DNA of 61,698 nucleotides from Heliocybe sulcata (lineage: Eukaryota; Basidiomycota; Agaricomycetes; Gloeophyllales; Gloeophyllaceae). The stretch is taken from NCBI GenBank assembly GCA_004369045.1, contig ML213520.1:570037-631734 (forward strand), given 5' to 3'. The notes below the pieces were generated by a model. That model searched no databases. It was not told the DNA's origin and was given only the letters and a program-made list of their open reading frames with translations. The position numbers were made by a program, and so were the translations under genes. Of the stretch, positions 23,379 to 36,200 are shown piece by piece (the first letter of the stretch is position 1; every line of letters starts with the position of its first letter).

Positions 23379-25301
23379 AGACTGAACCCAGTAGTCTGAG
23401 CCTCCTACATCCAGGCAAGTTAAGCACACCCACAACGCGCAGAGTAAACTTCAGCCGAAGTTTGGCCACGAAGGCTTCCTATTGGCCGACAAGTTACGGG
23501 GTCCGCGCTCAAATAAGCATCGGACTATGAAAAATACTCGAGCACAGCAAGCTGAAGTCAACCGTGGAAGCACTACCAGCCTTTCGCCAGATATCCGGTC
23601 GTCCTCGACGATATCAAAGCCACATATAGCTAGCTGACCTGCAGGATGTACATCGCCGAATCCGGAGCTCAGGGTCAGGGTCCCATTGTGCATTCAATAA
23701 TCCTTTGCATTTGTAGAATTGCGAGCTCAAAACAGCAGGACTTCTCGAAGGCTGATGTAGAGAGTGAAACAACATTAATTCAGATGGCATATTATGTCTT
23801 GAATATATGTGAGCTGTCCAACACTTATGCCACTCACGTGTGGATCATGTTTGAGGTGTGGTGAAACCAGCACTGGCAGTACCTGACAATGCATTCAATG
23901 ATCACGGTATATGCCTTCTATACATATTTATTTCTCCCTAGCAGAAATAACTCAAGACAAAATGTTATGTAGTGGTTGCCCTCAACTTGGGCCATGTATG
24001 TATCAATAATACAGATAGATACAGCAGTCTTATTGAGCCATCAATGCATCACAGGTGGTTTGAATCACCACTGTTGATAGTCAAGGATTCAATCATACTG
24101 CAATTTCTATGTATAACCTAGTCCACCATGATCCCGCAGCAGCCACATCAGTTGAAGACAAGAAGGATGCAGCAATCAGGAAATATGAGACAGTTGCAAA
24201 AAAGCCAGAGGGTAGAATGCAGGACACCATGGATGAAGGAGTTAAAATTGTGAGTACATGGGAGTACCAGCAAATATACTAGATCAAGATCAGTGATAGG
24301 ATAATCCGGCCAGATGCTCCTAGTGAAGGAGCATGATAGCGGAAGAGTTCATAAGGTTTGATAAACAAATTGGAAGGTAAGAGTGGAGAGTATGGAGGAG
24401 GAGTTGTTAATGTCAGTGTAAGCAGAGTACTCGCGGAGCGGCTGGCGGTGGCTGGGCGGAGTTCGAACACAAGTCGATCGCGTCGAGCCACCCGACGCGT
24501 GACGTCATTCTCTGAGCTGCTCATGGTTAGTTTCTCTAGCCTACCGGAACAGATGGAGACTGGACACACTGTATCTTTTGGCTTTCTGTAACTCGCCCGC
24601 CCCTCTAACTTTACAATCAAGCCTCCCGCACCTGACATCGCCCTGGCCAACCTATGTAATGTTATCTCCGACCAGCGCTGCGTCTTCTCCTCGCACCGTC
24701 CGCCCTTTGCTCTGCTTCGGGAGCACCTCTCGAGTGAGGCTCGGTAACTCATCTCATATTCTCAATGAAGATCCACATCCAGCCGCCCACAGAAACAGGA
24801 TAGATACACCAGACCACGTGCCCAGTATCGGGCTCTTGGACCGTTGTATCCCTCCCGTTGTAGTCGAGCCACTGTCCGTTCTATTGCTCTCACGTGCGTG
24901 GTCCGTCCCATCCTGCAGGTTCGTGTTCTCCCTTTTCCTCGCCACGGATTCATGACTCTTCTCGCGTGTCTTACATGCGCTTCCGCTTTCAGGAAGTCAG
25001 CCGTGGAGAGAAGGGAACCAGACATATTGAAGAGAGCCTGGCTGTTTCGACTGTGTCTATTCTATTGTGTTTTCTCGCCGATGTGATGCTGCATGCGTAT
25101 CGCGTTGTGGTGAGGCGGATTGTAACCGGTTGGGGTTCAGGCGAGCTTGTCGTTGGCGAATCGAATACCACCCATTCAGAACATGTTCCGAGCAAAATGC
25201 ATTATCCCATCGCATCTGACGACCTAACCAACATAGGAGTACAACAAGCCGGACAAAACCCTCCGAACCTCACCCGTCCCCCTCATACCCGCCGGCCTTC
25301 C
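23379..25301. other. intergenic region with AT-rich remnant, no confident gene
   Basis: The first part (about 23640-24290) is clearly more AT-rich than the flanking genes. It contains a short coding-like + strand frame near 24111-24283 ending in TAG, so it is probably an old transposon remnant. From 24300 to 25300 base composition returns to normal. A 157-residue minus frame at 24279-24752 and an 87-residue minus frame at 24762-25025 are open but match nothing I know. A CACGTG box lies at about 24818. No RNA gene was seen. Confidence 0.4.
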
Positions 25302-25996
25302 TCACATATTCGACAACAAGAAAATGGACCCCACGCCGAGCCCCAGCCCGATAATGACAGTGACAGCGGTGCCTCCGGCGTTGAGAGCCTGGCCGAAGGG
25401 GCCGTCCCAGTTGGACGGGAGGGCGAGGGTGAGCGAAGTCGCGGGGACGGTGACGTTGGCGGAGGCGAGGCAGGCGGCGCCGTAGGCTGTGGGGCAAGGT
25501 GTTTGTTAAGATACGGGATAAAGAGGGAGAGCAGAGGCAAGGGACGTACCGGTCAGCGCGGTGCTCGATCCCACGCGAGGATCGGGCATGGGGATGTTCT
25601 GCGCGATGAGCTGGGTGAACTCGCACTGCTCGCACGCGAGGATATCGGTCACGGTCGGAGCGACGCAGAGGCAGTGGTCGTCCGTGCAGGCGGCGATGGC
25701 GTCCGTCGCGGTCTTGCAGGTCGCCGCGCACTAGGATTTGAATGAGCACAGTCAGTTGGGGTGGATAAGGAGGGGGAGAAAGAGAGGGGTGCGTACAGCG
25801 GACATGGAGGCGGGGACCTGGAGGAAGTCAGTCGCGGAGACGTTGCCGACGGTGCCACCGATGGTGATTGTCAGAGCTGCGACTGTGGGATAGATATCCG
25901 TTCAGCATCTTCTTTTCCAACGGAGGGGGTCATTATCGTACCTCGGCCAGCGAGCGCACACGCAAGAGCAACGGGAACGAATATTGAGAAACGCAT
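25302..25996 (-). CDS. small secreted, GPI-anchor-type, CFEM-like cysteine-rich protein
   Basis: Four exons (25996-25942, 25882-25797, 25730-25550, 25486-25302) join to 168 aa. A signal peptide (MRFSIFVPVALACALAG) precedes a short region and an eight-cysteine domain: CAATC, AAC, the HCLC pair, ACEQC and a last AAC. That pattern resembles fungal CFEM domains. The last 20 residues are hydrophobic (VTVIIGLGLGVGSIFLL), following a small-residue Asn/Ala/Gly stretch, as in GPI-anchored cell-surface proteins. CFEM proteins act at the fungal wall or membrane, some in haem uptake; the ligand here is unknown. It is divergent with RFT1, with 201 bp between the two start codons, so the promoters overlap or are shared. 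Confidence 0.8.
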
Positions 25997-26197
25997 GATG
26001 CTCGAAACAAGAATGAAAGAGAAGAAGAATGAAAGCACCTGCCAGAGGTCGGATGAGTGGAAAGGAGCAAGGAAACCTGGTTACAAGCGGTTTATAAAGA
26101 GCCGTCTATTCTTGCCCGGACACTGACAGATCCTGATGGCTGTTACCGCCACGTGGCTGCCTTTAACTCCCGGCACATTACCCTCTCGTCGTCGAGC

Positions 26198-28085
26198 ATG
26201 TCGTTGTCGGCGGCGTCGTTTGCCTCAGCGCGGCTGCTGATGGGCCTACAGCTGTCGGTGCGGCTGGTGACGTTTGGACTGAACCAGGCGCTGCTGAGGA
26301 AGACATCCCCGCGCGCGTTCGGGACCGCCGCCATCCACTTTGAGCTGCTCCTCAGCACCATCCTCTTTCTCAGTCGCGAGGGCGTCAGGAATACCCTGCT
26401 GCGCGTCTGGCCCTCTCCAAAATCTGATGCTGTGGCAGACGTTCCCAGCACCCTGCGCAACCTCACATACCTCCCCATCCTCACCGGCGTCCCCCTCGCC
26501 CTCGTTGCGTCTCTTGTATACTACCGCCAGTCCTCCCCCGACACACGCACTCAGCCACACTTCGAGCTGTCCGTCGTTATCTATGCCCTCGCAGCACTCA
26601 TCGAGCTCATGACCGAGCCAATGCACATTAGGTGCGCCAGCTCCCGGTTCTCAAGGTGTATGCTAACAACCTGCCAGGGCCATGGGCGAACTCCGCACCC
26701 ACGTCCGCGTCCGTGCAGAAGCCACAGCCGTCATCGGAAAGGCCCTTACCACATTCCTCATCCTCTACATTGACTCCAGCCGGCCCGCCCCATCGGAGGC
26801 ATACTCTCTCCTCGCCTTCGCCCTCGGCCAGCTTACGTACGCGTCCCTTCTCCTCCTGCTGTACCTACTCGCGTACCCCGCGTCTTTCCCAAATATATCA
26901 AACTTGTTGTACCCTAAACGCATGTGTGTGCCCCGCCCTCGCCTGCTGCCAGCCTCACTGATTGAGTGACGGTGATTGTCATGGGAAGAAAATCGTCTCT
27001 TGACCCCGAGCTGCTGAATCTGTCCCTGACATTCACCTCCCAGTCCCTCATCAAGCACGTCCTTACAGAGGGCGACAAGCTCATCGTGTCCCGCCTCAGC
27101 CCCCTCGACGACCAGGGCGGGTACGCCGTCGCGGTCAACTACGGTGCGTAAGCGTCCCTCACATCTGAAGATGAGGAATCAGCTCACGTTTGCCGTCTGC
27201 AGGGAGCCTCGTCGCCAGAATCGTATTCCAGCCCATCGAAGAGACCCTCCGCCTCTATTTCTCCAAGCTCCTCTCGCCCTCTTCTTCCCCTACCTCCCTT
27301 ACCTCCCTCGCCCAATCCCTCTCCACACTCCACCACCTCCTCGCTACTCAACTCTCCCTCTCCCTGCTCATTGTCACCTTCGCCCCGCCCTTCCTCCCGC
27401 TCGCCCTCACCCTCCTCCTCCCTCCCGCCTACCTCCACACTTCCGCTCCCAGTGTCCTCGCCGCCTGGATCTGGTACCTACCCGTGTTAGCAGTGAACGG
27501 CGGGATGGAAGCGTTCGTGAGCAGCGTGCAGCGCCCGGGGGATGTCAATCAGCAGAGTCGGTGCGTCTCCTTCCATCGAAAGAACAGGCGAGATAGCTGA
27601 TTACACGGCTGCATAGGTGGATGACAGCCTTCTCACTCCTCTACATCCTCTCCGCGCTCTCGCTCTACTCCTTCGGGTGCGGCGACACCGCCCTCGTCTA
27701 TGCCAACATCGCCAGCCTCGCATCGCGCATCGCGTACTGCGTGTTCTTTGCGCAGGCCTATTTTGCATCTCACTCCCCCTCCTCCCAACCGAGTAAGACT
27801 CGCTCCACCTCGCAAGTCAACAGGCTGAAGTTGGAGTGGAGACGAATCACGCCGGACGCACTCCTGCTAGCCGTGTGTGCACTATCTCGCGCTGTAATAT
27901 GGTGGAATGCCAAGCGGATTGGCGTCAGCGATATCATCAAAGAAGAGGGGAAGAGAGCATTGTTTCGGAAAGACGTTCTTGGGCATGTTGCGCTAGGAGT
28001 TGGGTTAGGCGTGGTTAGCCTGGGAGTGTGGTGGCTCCGCTCGGGACAAGCGCTCCTTCGTTCCAGGTGCGGAAAAGCAGACTGA
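26198..28085 (+). CDS. RFT1: RFT1, Man5GlcNAc2-PP-dolichol translocation protein
   Basis: RFT1 is a multi-pass ER membrane protein of the MOP flippase superfamily required for N-glycosylation, linked to movement of the Man5 lipid intermediate across the ER membrane. Five exons (26198-26631, 26678-26925, 26967-27143, 27203-27560, 27617-28085) join to 561 aa, close to yeast (574) and human (541). Family landmarks: the N-terminal LLMGLQLSVRLVTFGLNQALLR, the LIELMTEPMHIRAMGELR stretch, LTFTSQSLIKHVLTEGDKLI, and GGYAVAVNYGSLVARIVFQPIEE. About a dozen hydrophobic segments are visible, ending in GLGVVSLGVWWL. The second splice junction (after LYPKRM) is inferred from frame. Its 3' end faces FIG4, only 80 bp away. 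Confidence 0.9.
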
Positions 28086-28165
28086 CCGCTTCCGTAGTCC
28101 ATAGATACAATAACACCAAAGTACACCATATACTGTTATTGTAATGCCACGCAGACAAGCAACAG

Positions 28166-31100
28166 TCACCCAGGCCTCGTCGCCTCCCCCATCCACCGCT
28201 CATACCCCCACCCCGTCTCCCTCCCACTCTCCGTATACCCACGCTGCACAAACCCCATGAACACCACCACGTCGTCCTCCTCCACCTCCAGTCCCTCGCC
28301 CGCCCCCGCCCGTATGCTCGCTTGATACCGGTACATATCTTTTTCCTCCAGATCTTCCTCGCTGATGAGGAGGTCTTGGCATTGATCAATGTACCTTGAG
28401 TAGCCACAAGTAAGGAAGTGCGAGAGAATGTAGGTGAGAGCGAATGGACGTACCCCTGGTACTCGGCCTCTTCTTCGGGCGGAACCCACGGGTCGAGCAG
28501 GTGCAAAGCGAGGGTCTTGCTCGAATGGTGTATGTCTTCCACTTCCGAGCGTGCCTTTTCGCTCTCGGCATGTTGGATCGCTCGGCTGTGCGACCGCCGC
28601 GAGGGCGCCATGTCCCCGCCCATCCAGCGCCGTACTCCGTCCATGAGTCTGTGACATGTACGTCAGATAGATGCTCTGTGTACGGCAAAAAAAAAGTGTA
28701 CCGCGGGTGCGGTGCTCCATTCGCGTTCTGGGTCACAAAGGGGCTAAAGTTGATGTCTCTGGCCGTCTTACTGTAACAAAGCATTCAGCCACTACGAGCA
28801 GCGGTGCAAATACTGCAGCACGACTTACCCCGGCAGCTTAAGCGTGCTATTCATTGAATATGCAAAGTGCTTCCCCAGAGAGGTGAACAACAGCGGCCGA
28901 TAATACTCGATCCAGAAATCACTGCGGTTCTTCGCAAAGTCGCCGATGCCCTTCTCGCACTTATCCAGGACGTAGGGCGGCTCTAGGTTCTCGGGGTGGT
29001 ACCATTGTCGATAGCCACCTCGCTGTGGGGGAAGAGTCATTGACCGTTCACTTTGCACGCCAAGGAAGAGGTTGATGGCTGTCTGCTTGTCGGCGTCTGC
29101 GGTTGTTTGGGTGAACACAGAGGACTGATGATGAGATGGGAACGTACCGAGAAGGGAGTTGGTGTAGTATCGCCTGAAGTTCTCGATGATGTCCCGTGAG
29201 TGACTGTTCCAATGCGGCATACGCCTGTATGTCTCTACCCTGTTGACTAACGCACTGCCGGTATACTGTAGTGCGATGGCTGATGCCAACCGCTCATCAG
29301 TATTATCAGTCAATGTACTGCCGGTCAAACACTTACTATCGCCGTGATCGTGATACATCTCCGTCAGCATATTCACGGCATCCGAGTCGAAGACAAGGTT
29401 CGGACTGTCGACGATGCCGAGTGCATACAGCTGGTGCCCTAGCGCACGCTTGCCGAATACGAATTGGGCGGCATTCGTCCGGTCAAGACAGTCCACACAG
29501 TTGGTACGGCAGATACCATTCTGCAGCGATATGGTGCTTCGCCAGGTGAGATCGGTGTCAGCTCTATGGGACGCAGTTTAAGACATCACGGAATGGCGAC
29601 TGGCGATGAGAGCACCCACCGGTCCTCGTTTCTGAGATTGTGCGAGTATGTTTCAGGGCCAGAGTGGAAGAAGCCGGACATTTGGATAGATTCCTCCGCG
29701 AGATCCTCTAAATACCCTATCACATCACGAGTCTTCCTGGACAATAAGGGTCAACCAATGTCCTAAGCACGGATGCAAGAGTGACACAGACTCTTTATAC
29801 GCCCTCGACATATCCCACGCGCGGTACACCATCTTCCTCCCCTTTGGTAGGAACTGATTCAGGTAGTTGACGCATTGCGTGTACTCAGCTAGTAGCTTGG
29901 ATTCTCGTGGCTGCGGTTCGCGCTCTTTGATGAGGTTGAGGATCATGACAGGTGCACCGTAGCGCGAGAAGAGGTCGTCGAAATGTCGGGCCGCTGCGGT
30001 GAAGAACGGGTCGACAACAGGAACTGGTACATCATTGAGTCATCTGCTGCGTGAGCGCTGTAACTGCGACCTCCACTCACTCTCTATAGGAGGCTTCGGT
30101 GTCATTCCGCTAGTGTCCTGGGTCCAATACAGCGGTATACTCCCTCGATACTTTCAACTACGAGTTCAGCGTGCTATAGTCTCGCTGTGGCAAAACTGAA
30201 CGCACTTGGACGAAGCTGGTGTAATGTGGATTAGGCTTTCGTCCAGTCGGAGACGGGGAATAGAACGGCGTTGTGAGCGCTTCAGAGACGATCTGCTCTG
30301 TTTCCACTTCGTTCGCGACATTACCCTGAAATAAAGCGTTGTCAAGAGGGACACGGACAACAGCTTCTTCGCCAAATACCTCGTCGTTGACGCCACGCTT
30401 GAGATACCGAGCCCCCGCGTAATGGCGTGAACGTCTTGCTATGAGTGTGACGTAGACGACTCGGCCTAGGACCGTGAGCTCTACAAGGAACGGGCATACG
30501 TTACTCCGGAGACAATACGCCAAGGATATCGACATACTTGCTTGATCAACATGGCCATGTATCAGTGGTAGTAGCCAGTGTGCTTTCAGCGAAGGCCGAT
30601 CCTGGCTCTCGAAAGCAGATGTCAACATATGATAGTTCCAAGCGAAGCGGTCGTTGAAAGGGATGTGTCCTCCATAAAACCCGTCTGGCTGTGTTAGGTT
30701 ATATTGCAATGTTGATGTTAGATCGTAGGTGTAACTGTACAAGGTCAGGAAGGCGTCACCCATGAGGCGGGGATGCAGACCTGAAATAAAAGTTCTTGGA
30801 CATGTCCACTTGCTTAAATATGTTCATGAGGCGCTGCTCTTCAGTGGGTTTCTCCACTTTATGGTTGAATGAGATGGGCACGATGTCGACGTTCTCACAG
30901 TGGTACAAGTAGTGACCGCCAAGCAGAGCGACCACGGATCGTTTGGAGATGATGATCATATACCACCCTGCTGTAAAGCGTATGAAACCTGATGGCCACA
31001 AGGTTAGACGTATCTCAGGTGGAATAGCGCGAAGCGAGACATACCGACAAGTCCAAAGAAAACCCTGGCTTTCCCGAGCCCACCAGACGACTTGTTCCCG

Positions 31101-31372
31101 TCATCCAGCATCTTCAACATAGCGCTCATCTGCTTCCCACTGTAAACCGCCTCATCCTCAATCACAGCCAGCTCATCTTGTGTAGTGCGGTCGATCTTGA
31201 GGATGCGATGCCGGGAATCTGAGGCATTCGAGGCGACAATGTAAAAGCGCTGCCTGTTCTCGTAGAGGATAAACTTATTCAGGGACAGGTATCCATCGTT
31301 CTCACTCCTGGTCGAGACGGACGAGATGGAGGACTTTGAGCTCGCAAGCTTTGCAGCGATTTCGAGAATCAT
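28166..31372 (-). CDS. FIG4: FIG4/SAC3 polyphosphoinositide phosphatase
   Basis: FIG4 is a Sac-domain phosphatase of the endosome/vacuole PIKfyve (Fab1)-Vac14 complex that dephosphorylates PI(3,5)P2. The minus strand gives the family from end to end: [16 protein letters not shown] and HRILKIDRT at the N-terminus, [18 protein letters not shown], the [18 protein letters not shown] segment, [20 protein letters not shown], and the catalytic [13 protein letters not shown] (Sac CX5R motif) at about 29500. The FIG4-type C-terminus ends at 28166. Introns are short GT-AG and some cut conserved motifs, for example NFYF/SYTYD. I did not close every junction in the 28.3-29.8 kb part. The ATG at 31372 leaves about 30 residues before the conserved core, as in relatives. 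Confidence 0.88.
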
Positions 31373-31594
31373 GCCGCAACCGTCCGTTATATTAAGAGGA
31401 GATGTTAGCTGGTGTTCTCCTGTGAGGCGAGCGTGACGGGAAGTCACGCCCAGTAAGAACCGACATTTTTAAAGCAAAACTAAAATATGGCTTGTATGTG
31501 GGTTTCCCACCTACTTCAGGGAGAGCTTATTTTATCTAAGTGCATTACACAACTCTAATTAGTTTTTAAGTGAATATTTACTTGAAAGCTTTGT

Positions 31595-31668
31595 GGGCTA
31601 TAGCTCAATTGGGTGGATGGCCTCTTTTGCCTTCCCATGAGTGTGGCTGACATTTAGGATCACAGAGT
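31595..31668 (+). repeat. tRNA-like sequence, possible SINE head
   Basis: The stretch GGGCTATAGCTCAATTGGGT resembles the 5' half of a tRNA with its Pol III A box. The expected B-box region (about 31650-31665, CATTTAGGATCAC) has decayed. It is not a functional tRNA; a tRNA-derived SINE head is the simplest reading. Confidence 0.35.
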
Positions 31669-32167
31669 GTGGTTAGTGTACAGTAATCTCATGTATCTGA
31701 TGTGTCTCCTGAATTAATTCAGTTAGTGTCTTCTTTTGCCCACCAATTTTAACTGGCTCTGCAACTTCTCAACATGCACTATCAGGATTCTGCACCCTGG
31801 GAAATGGTGAATGTTTGGACCCTCATATTGAGACAGACCCTCTACAAGAAAGTGTCAGAAACATTTCCATTTTTGTCAAACAGATGAGCTTATCTTTCTT
31901 TTTTTTTTGTTGAGAACCATTGTATTGTTGTGCTATATCATGGCATTTTATGGATAATCCTCCCACTGGCATTTTATGGCAGAATATTTCACTCTCATTT
32001 ATGTCCCAAGCCAGAACTCTGAAATACTTGACCAATTTTACAGGCACTCAATGCTTAGACCTGCCCAAGCTGGCAATGCCTCCAGAGCTCCTTGGTATAA
32101 GCATCAAAATAGTCTACAACATATGAGAGCTAAAAGGAAGGGCAAGCAGTGTCTATTTTCATGTTTT

Positions 32168-32330
32168 CCGGGCTCGGGAGTGAAGCCCGGATGCAATGTG
32201 GCAGCACTGGTGGCGTGGGAACACAGCACTGAAAGCAGGCATGCCACGTGGCTCCAACCCTAAGCTAGGGTTGGCAGTGACAGTGATTTTAGCCTCCCCT
32301 AGCATAACAAAAGGGGGAGCAAGCTCCCCC
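32168..32330. repeat. cluster of three perfect hairpins
   Basis: Three inverted repeats stand within 163 bp: CCGGGCT/AGCCCGG (32168-32190), AACCCTA/TAGGGTT (32256-32272, 3-nt loop) and GGGGGAGC/GCTCCCCC (32313-32330, 2-nt loop). The block is more GC-rich than its surroundings. No function can be assigned. Confidence 0.5.
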
Positions 32331-32813
32331 AATAATGTCACATGGGATAGCCGCCCGGTCCCGTACCATGGCTTCCTGTCCCGCAAGATGGGCACCCTGT
32401 CACCCCTGCCCGAATCTCCTCCCCTGCTTCAAGGGTAGCTCTAATCTCTTGAATCCAGTTTCTTAGCATGTATAGCATAAAGGGAAAAATTGTTTTGGTC
32501 TGGTAGTGGTATAGCACATCTGCCTCGGAGTATAATGTTTGTGACCTCTATATGAAATTTATTAATGCAACTGCAGCTACTGACATGTCTGATGCTTGTT
32601 CAAGATCTCTCTCGTCCCATTGCTCATGGGTCTTTCTGACTTTGCTTTCATGCTTATGCTTTCTTTTGTTCTTTGGCTATTTGTGCCTCTCAGCTTGGCT
32701 GTTCTCTCCTGGAAGTCTATACTCGGACAATATGCATGCTGATCCTTTTGGGTGTTCGTGCTGCCAGCACTTGTTCTCTCACCACGGGTGCTGTGGTTTA
32801 ATGTTCAGACCAT

Positions 32814-32859
32814 CACTGCGTTTCAGCTGCTGATAGTCATGGTGTGAATAGGCAAGAGT
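32814..32859 (+). repeat. left terminal inverted repeat of CACTA element
   Basis: Starts CACTGCGTTTCAG and pairs with 41627-41672 in reverse complement: 12 of the first 13 bases match, then a patchy match including TCA.GG and GAATAGG. Most differences are C/T or G/A. Confidence 0.8.
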
Positions 32860-33226
32860 CTGTAGCAATGTCAGAGCTGTGAGCACCTGGACGACGTGCA
32901 CGAACAGGCCAGACAGTCGCAGACCGATTAGGCATGACCACGTGGCCTAGACATGTCGCGCAACCAGCACAGCTGATCGAAGTTCGAATAGCCGAGACTT
33001 GGTTTGACCAGCTATATGGCTCGCGTCTGCTCTCGATGTCCCTTCGCCGCCTCTTGTATCCTAGACTTTGTCAATATGATATTCTTTCTTTTTTTCTCTA
33101 AGTCCAAGCCCGAATCCACCCGACGCTTTTTGGCTCTGACTGCATCGCTTCCGGCTCTCGACATTGTCTCCTCACCTCCATCAGGCTCTGCAGAAGTCCT
33201 GCATACTGCTCTCGACGTCTATCCCG

Positions 33227-36200
33227 ATGCCTAAGACATCTAGAACGGTTCCTAGGGCCTCTGGCTGAAACTACAATCTCTCTACCAGCAGAACTACAGA
33301 ACCTGGCGCAACATCCAGTGCCTCGGGCACGAAACAATACCGGTGCTGGTGCCCTACGTGCAATGGCCAGCTCGTAACGCGCAGTGTCAAGGATCATCAT
33401 GAGCGACAGCAGATGAAGTCAATGTCCTTGGCAGCTATACGAGGAAGAGGGAGAGGCATGTTGGGCTCGATAATTTCTCGAGCAAAGAGCATGGGAAGGG
33501 GTGCATCGCTGAAGTTCCAGTCGAAGGCTCTGCCTACACCCCAGTTATATCCGAGAGGCCTGGGTACTTCTGGTCTGGCTGATAGTCTCTCTGAGCCTAT
33601 GGATATCGATCCGTCTCCTGATCATGTGTACGACACTATTGAAGATGCTCCCATTCAAGATTTGCCCGTTCCCTATGAGGTCCTGTCAGACATTGACGTG
33701 GAATCTGCCTCAATTAATGATGAGCTGCTGGATGAGGTAAGCCTGGTCATCTTTGCTTTATATATGCACATAATGCGCCTCTCTGACTTGATCGCGACAT
33801 CCAGGGCTCTCTGCCTGTCGATTCTGCTCATCCTGGCAGCACACCGCTTGCTGGCCCCAGTCTTCCATCCCCAAATATTTCTCCTTCTACACCGGCTCAT
33901 CTGCAGGACACTACCATGTCATCTGCTGCACCCTCTCTGCGCTCCAGTCAACACTCTGATATCATCAATGCCTCTGTTCCACCACTTGCTCCTCGGCGCT
34001 TGGGAAGACGCCCTATCAGACGGGTCATCAAGGAGGTCATGTCGTTAAAGGAGAAAGAAGAGGAGCGCCAGCGAGCGCAGCAAGAACGGCTGCAAGAGGC
34101 TCTACTTGAAGGGGATCGAGCGCTAGGTCTATATGATGATCCCGAAGATGGCGATGAGCTACAGTACAACCTTGCCGCTCAGCTGGAGCATGAGCAGGAT
34201 GACTCCTTGTCTGAGTCCTCATCTGGGCAGCGCCTATTGCCAGACACTATCTCCCGAGCTGATGTGAAGCCTCTTCCAGCCAGAGCCCTTCCACGCAATG
34301 CATATATGGACTCCCACAGCCACTGGTTTGTCCGCCTTGTGCTGCTCCTGGTCATACACCTACAGACCGTCCACCATGTCACGTTCCGTGCATGCGCTAT
34401 CATTCTATACACCCTTCGGCTTATATTCATTTGCATGGGCGCTCTCAGCGACGATGATCCAATGCCAGTCACGTATCAGAAGGTTATTCGTGACTTTGGC
34501 CTAGAGGATCGCTTCAGTATCCACCCCGCATGTCCAGACTGCCATTGTTTATTCAGTCCAGACCTTCCTGCCGATGCCAGATGCCCTGGGTGTGATACCG
34601 CGCTCTTCATGACGAGTCACAGAGGCATTCTAAGATGTCTCTGGGACAAGGCACAGAGACGTACTGCTCCGAAGCCTCCACCTGCGAAAGCTGTTCCGAT
34701 CGCCACGCTCTCTACTCTCTTAGCAGACTTCCTCGAGGACAACGAGATCGAGACGGCTTGTGAGCAATGGCTTGATCATACCCATGAGCGTGGAAAGTAC
34801 AGGAACCGCCTCGATGGTGAGGTAGCGCGTACTGTCAAGGATGAGAACGGCAAACTCTTCTTTTCCAGGGACTCTCATACTGAGGCCGACGAGCTCCGTA
34901 TTCCAGTCGATTTTAGCGCAGATTGGTACGTGGTAGCTCCAATCTTCCTGTCCTTTGATGGAATGAACTCTTCCCAAGGTTTAATCAGAATAACTCAAGC
35001 TTTGCCGGCAGCCACTCCTCTGGGATGATGTCATTCACTGTTGCGAGCCTGCCGCCAGAGTTATGGTGAGATACTCATATATTACTAGTGTTTATCCCTG
35101 ACTATATGTGCTATTATAGCTACCAAACCAGGAATCTACTCGTTCCTGTTGCCCTACCTGGTCCTACGGAGCCCACCGCCGAGCAGCTTCAGAGTTACCT
35201 CAAGTTCCTCGTTGATGATCTCGAGCTTCTCTATGGCGATGGTATCTACATTCCGACAGCAAAATACCCCGAAGGTAAGTGATTGCGCTCTGCTGTGATC
35301 TTAATATCTCACTGAATATTCCTAGGTCGCTTGATCCGCGTATTCTTGATGGCGATTGTCTGTGACCATCCAGCCATGTGTAAAATCTGCGGCTTTGCGG
35401 ACCACGCTCACAAGGAGGCCCCATGTACAAAATGCCATGTGCCTCAGGATGAGCTATTCTCGGAAACGTCTCTGAGAAATGGTGGGTGAATTTCGATTCT
35501 ATCGGTCTTGCCTCTCACGTTCCCCAGAATATCCTCCCAGGGATGGTGAAGAGCATAAGGCTCACTGCTGCCGCTGGAAGGAGCTGCCAACGCAGGAGGC
35601 ACGGGACAGCTGGTTCCAGAGCTCTGGCGCCCGCTGGACTGAGTTTGCAAGGCTCCCATACTTCGATCTTGTCTGGTTCACTCTCATCGACCCTATGCAC
35701 AATGTCTTGCTGGGTCTTGCCAAGAACCAGTGGTACGCCCGTTGGATCCAGACCAAAGCGCTTTGGGCGCCGACCTCTAAGTCTGAGCGAGAAATTGGGA
35801 TGCTCCACAACTTCCTGGAGACGGTGTGTAGTTCGCGCCTTAATGTTATGAAAGTACTCACATCATCATATCAGGTGGAATCACCTTTATGGGCCGGTCG
35901 TCTGCCTCTTCGTATGGGTGAGCCTGCTGGAGGATCTCTCACAGCAGACAAATATAAGTTTGCGTCAACTAGTGTTCTTCTGATTGTAGTAAGTTACAAC
36001 TCTTACACCATTATATCTGTTAATCAAGCACGACTCTCTAGATACCTATTATATGGGATGTCTACCTGGACTCCGCTGTGGCTGCACTTGGCTCTGCCCG
36101 AGAGCGCTATGAGGCTGAGACAGAACAGTACAAGAAGGACCACAAGTTATGGGAAGCTCGTGAAGCTCGAAGACAGAAGAAGGCGGAAGGGCAGGGTAAG

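Larger units (their letters stand above)
31373..32813. other. AT-rich non-coding region upstream of FIG4, left flank of CACTA element
   Basis: No gene. The base composition drops to AT-rich just beyond the FIG4 start. Two tRNA-like stretches (about 31595-31668 and 32488-32545) and a compact group of three hairpins (32168-32330) lie here. The sequence up to 32813 is the target into which the CACTA element was inserted. It is probably old transposon DNA. Confidence 0.5.

Noticed and set aside
24279-24752. 157-codon minus-strand frame
   Set aside because: No domain, no splice or codon evidence, and overlap with equally open plus-strand frames; kept only as a note in the intergenic entry.
25270-25749. 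Minus-strand Arg-rich 159-codon frame
   Set aside because: It is a shifted frame over exons 3 and 4 of the CFEM-like gene, which has correct splice sites and a signal peptide.
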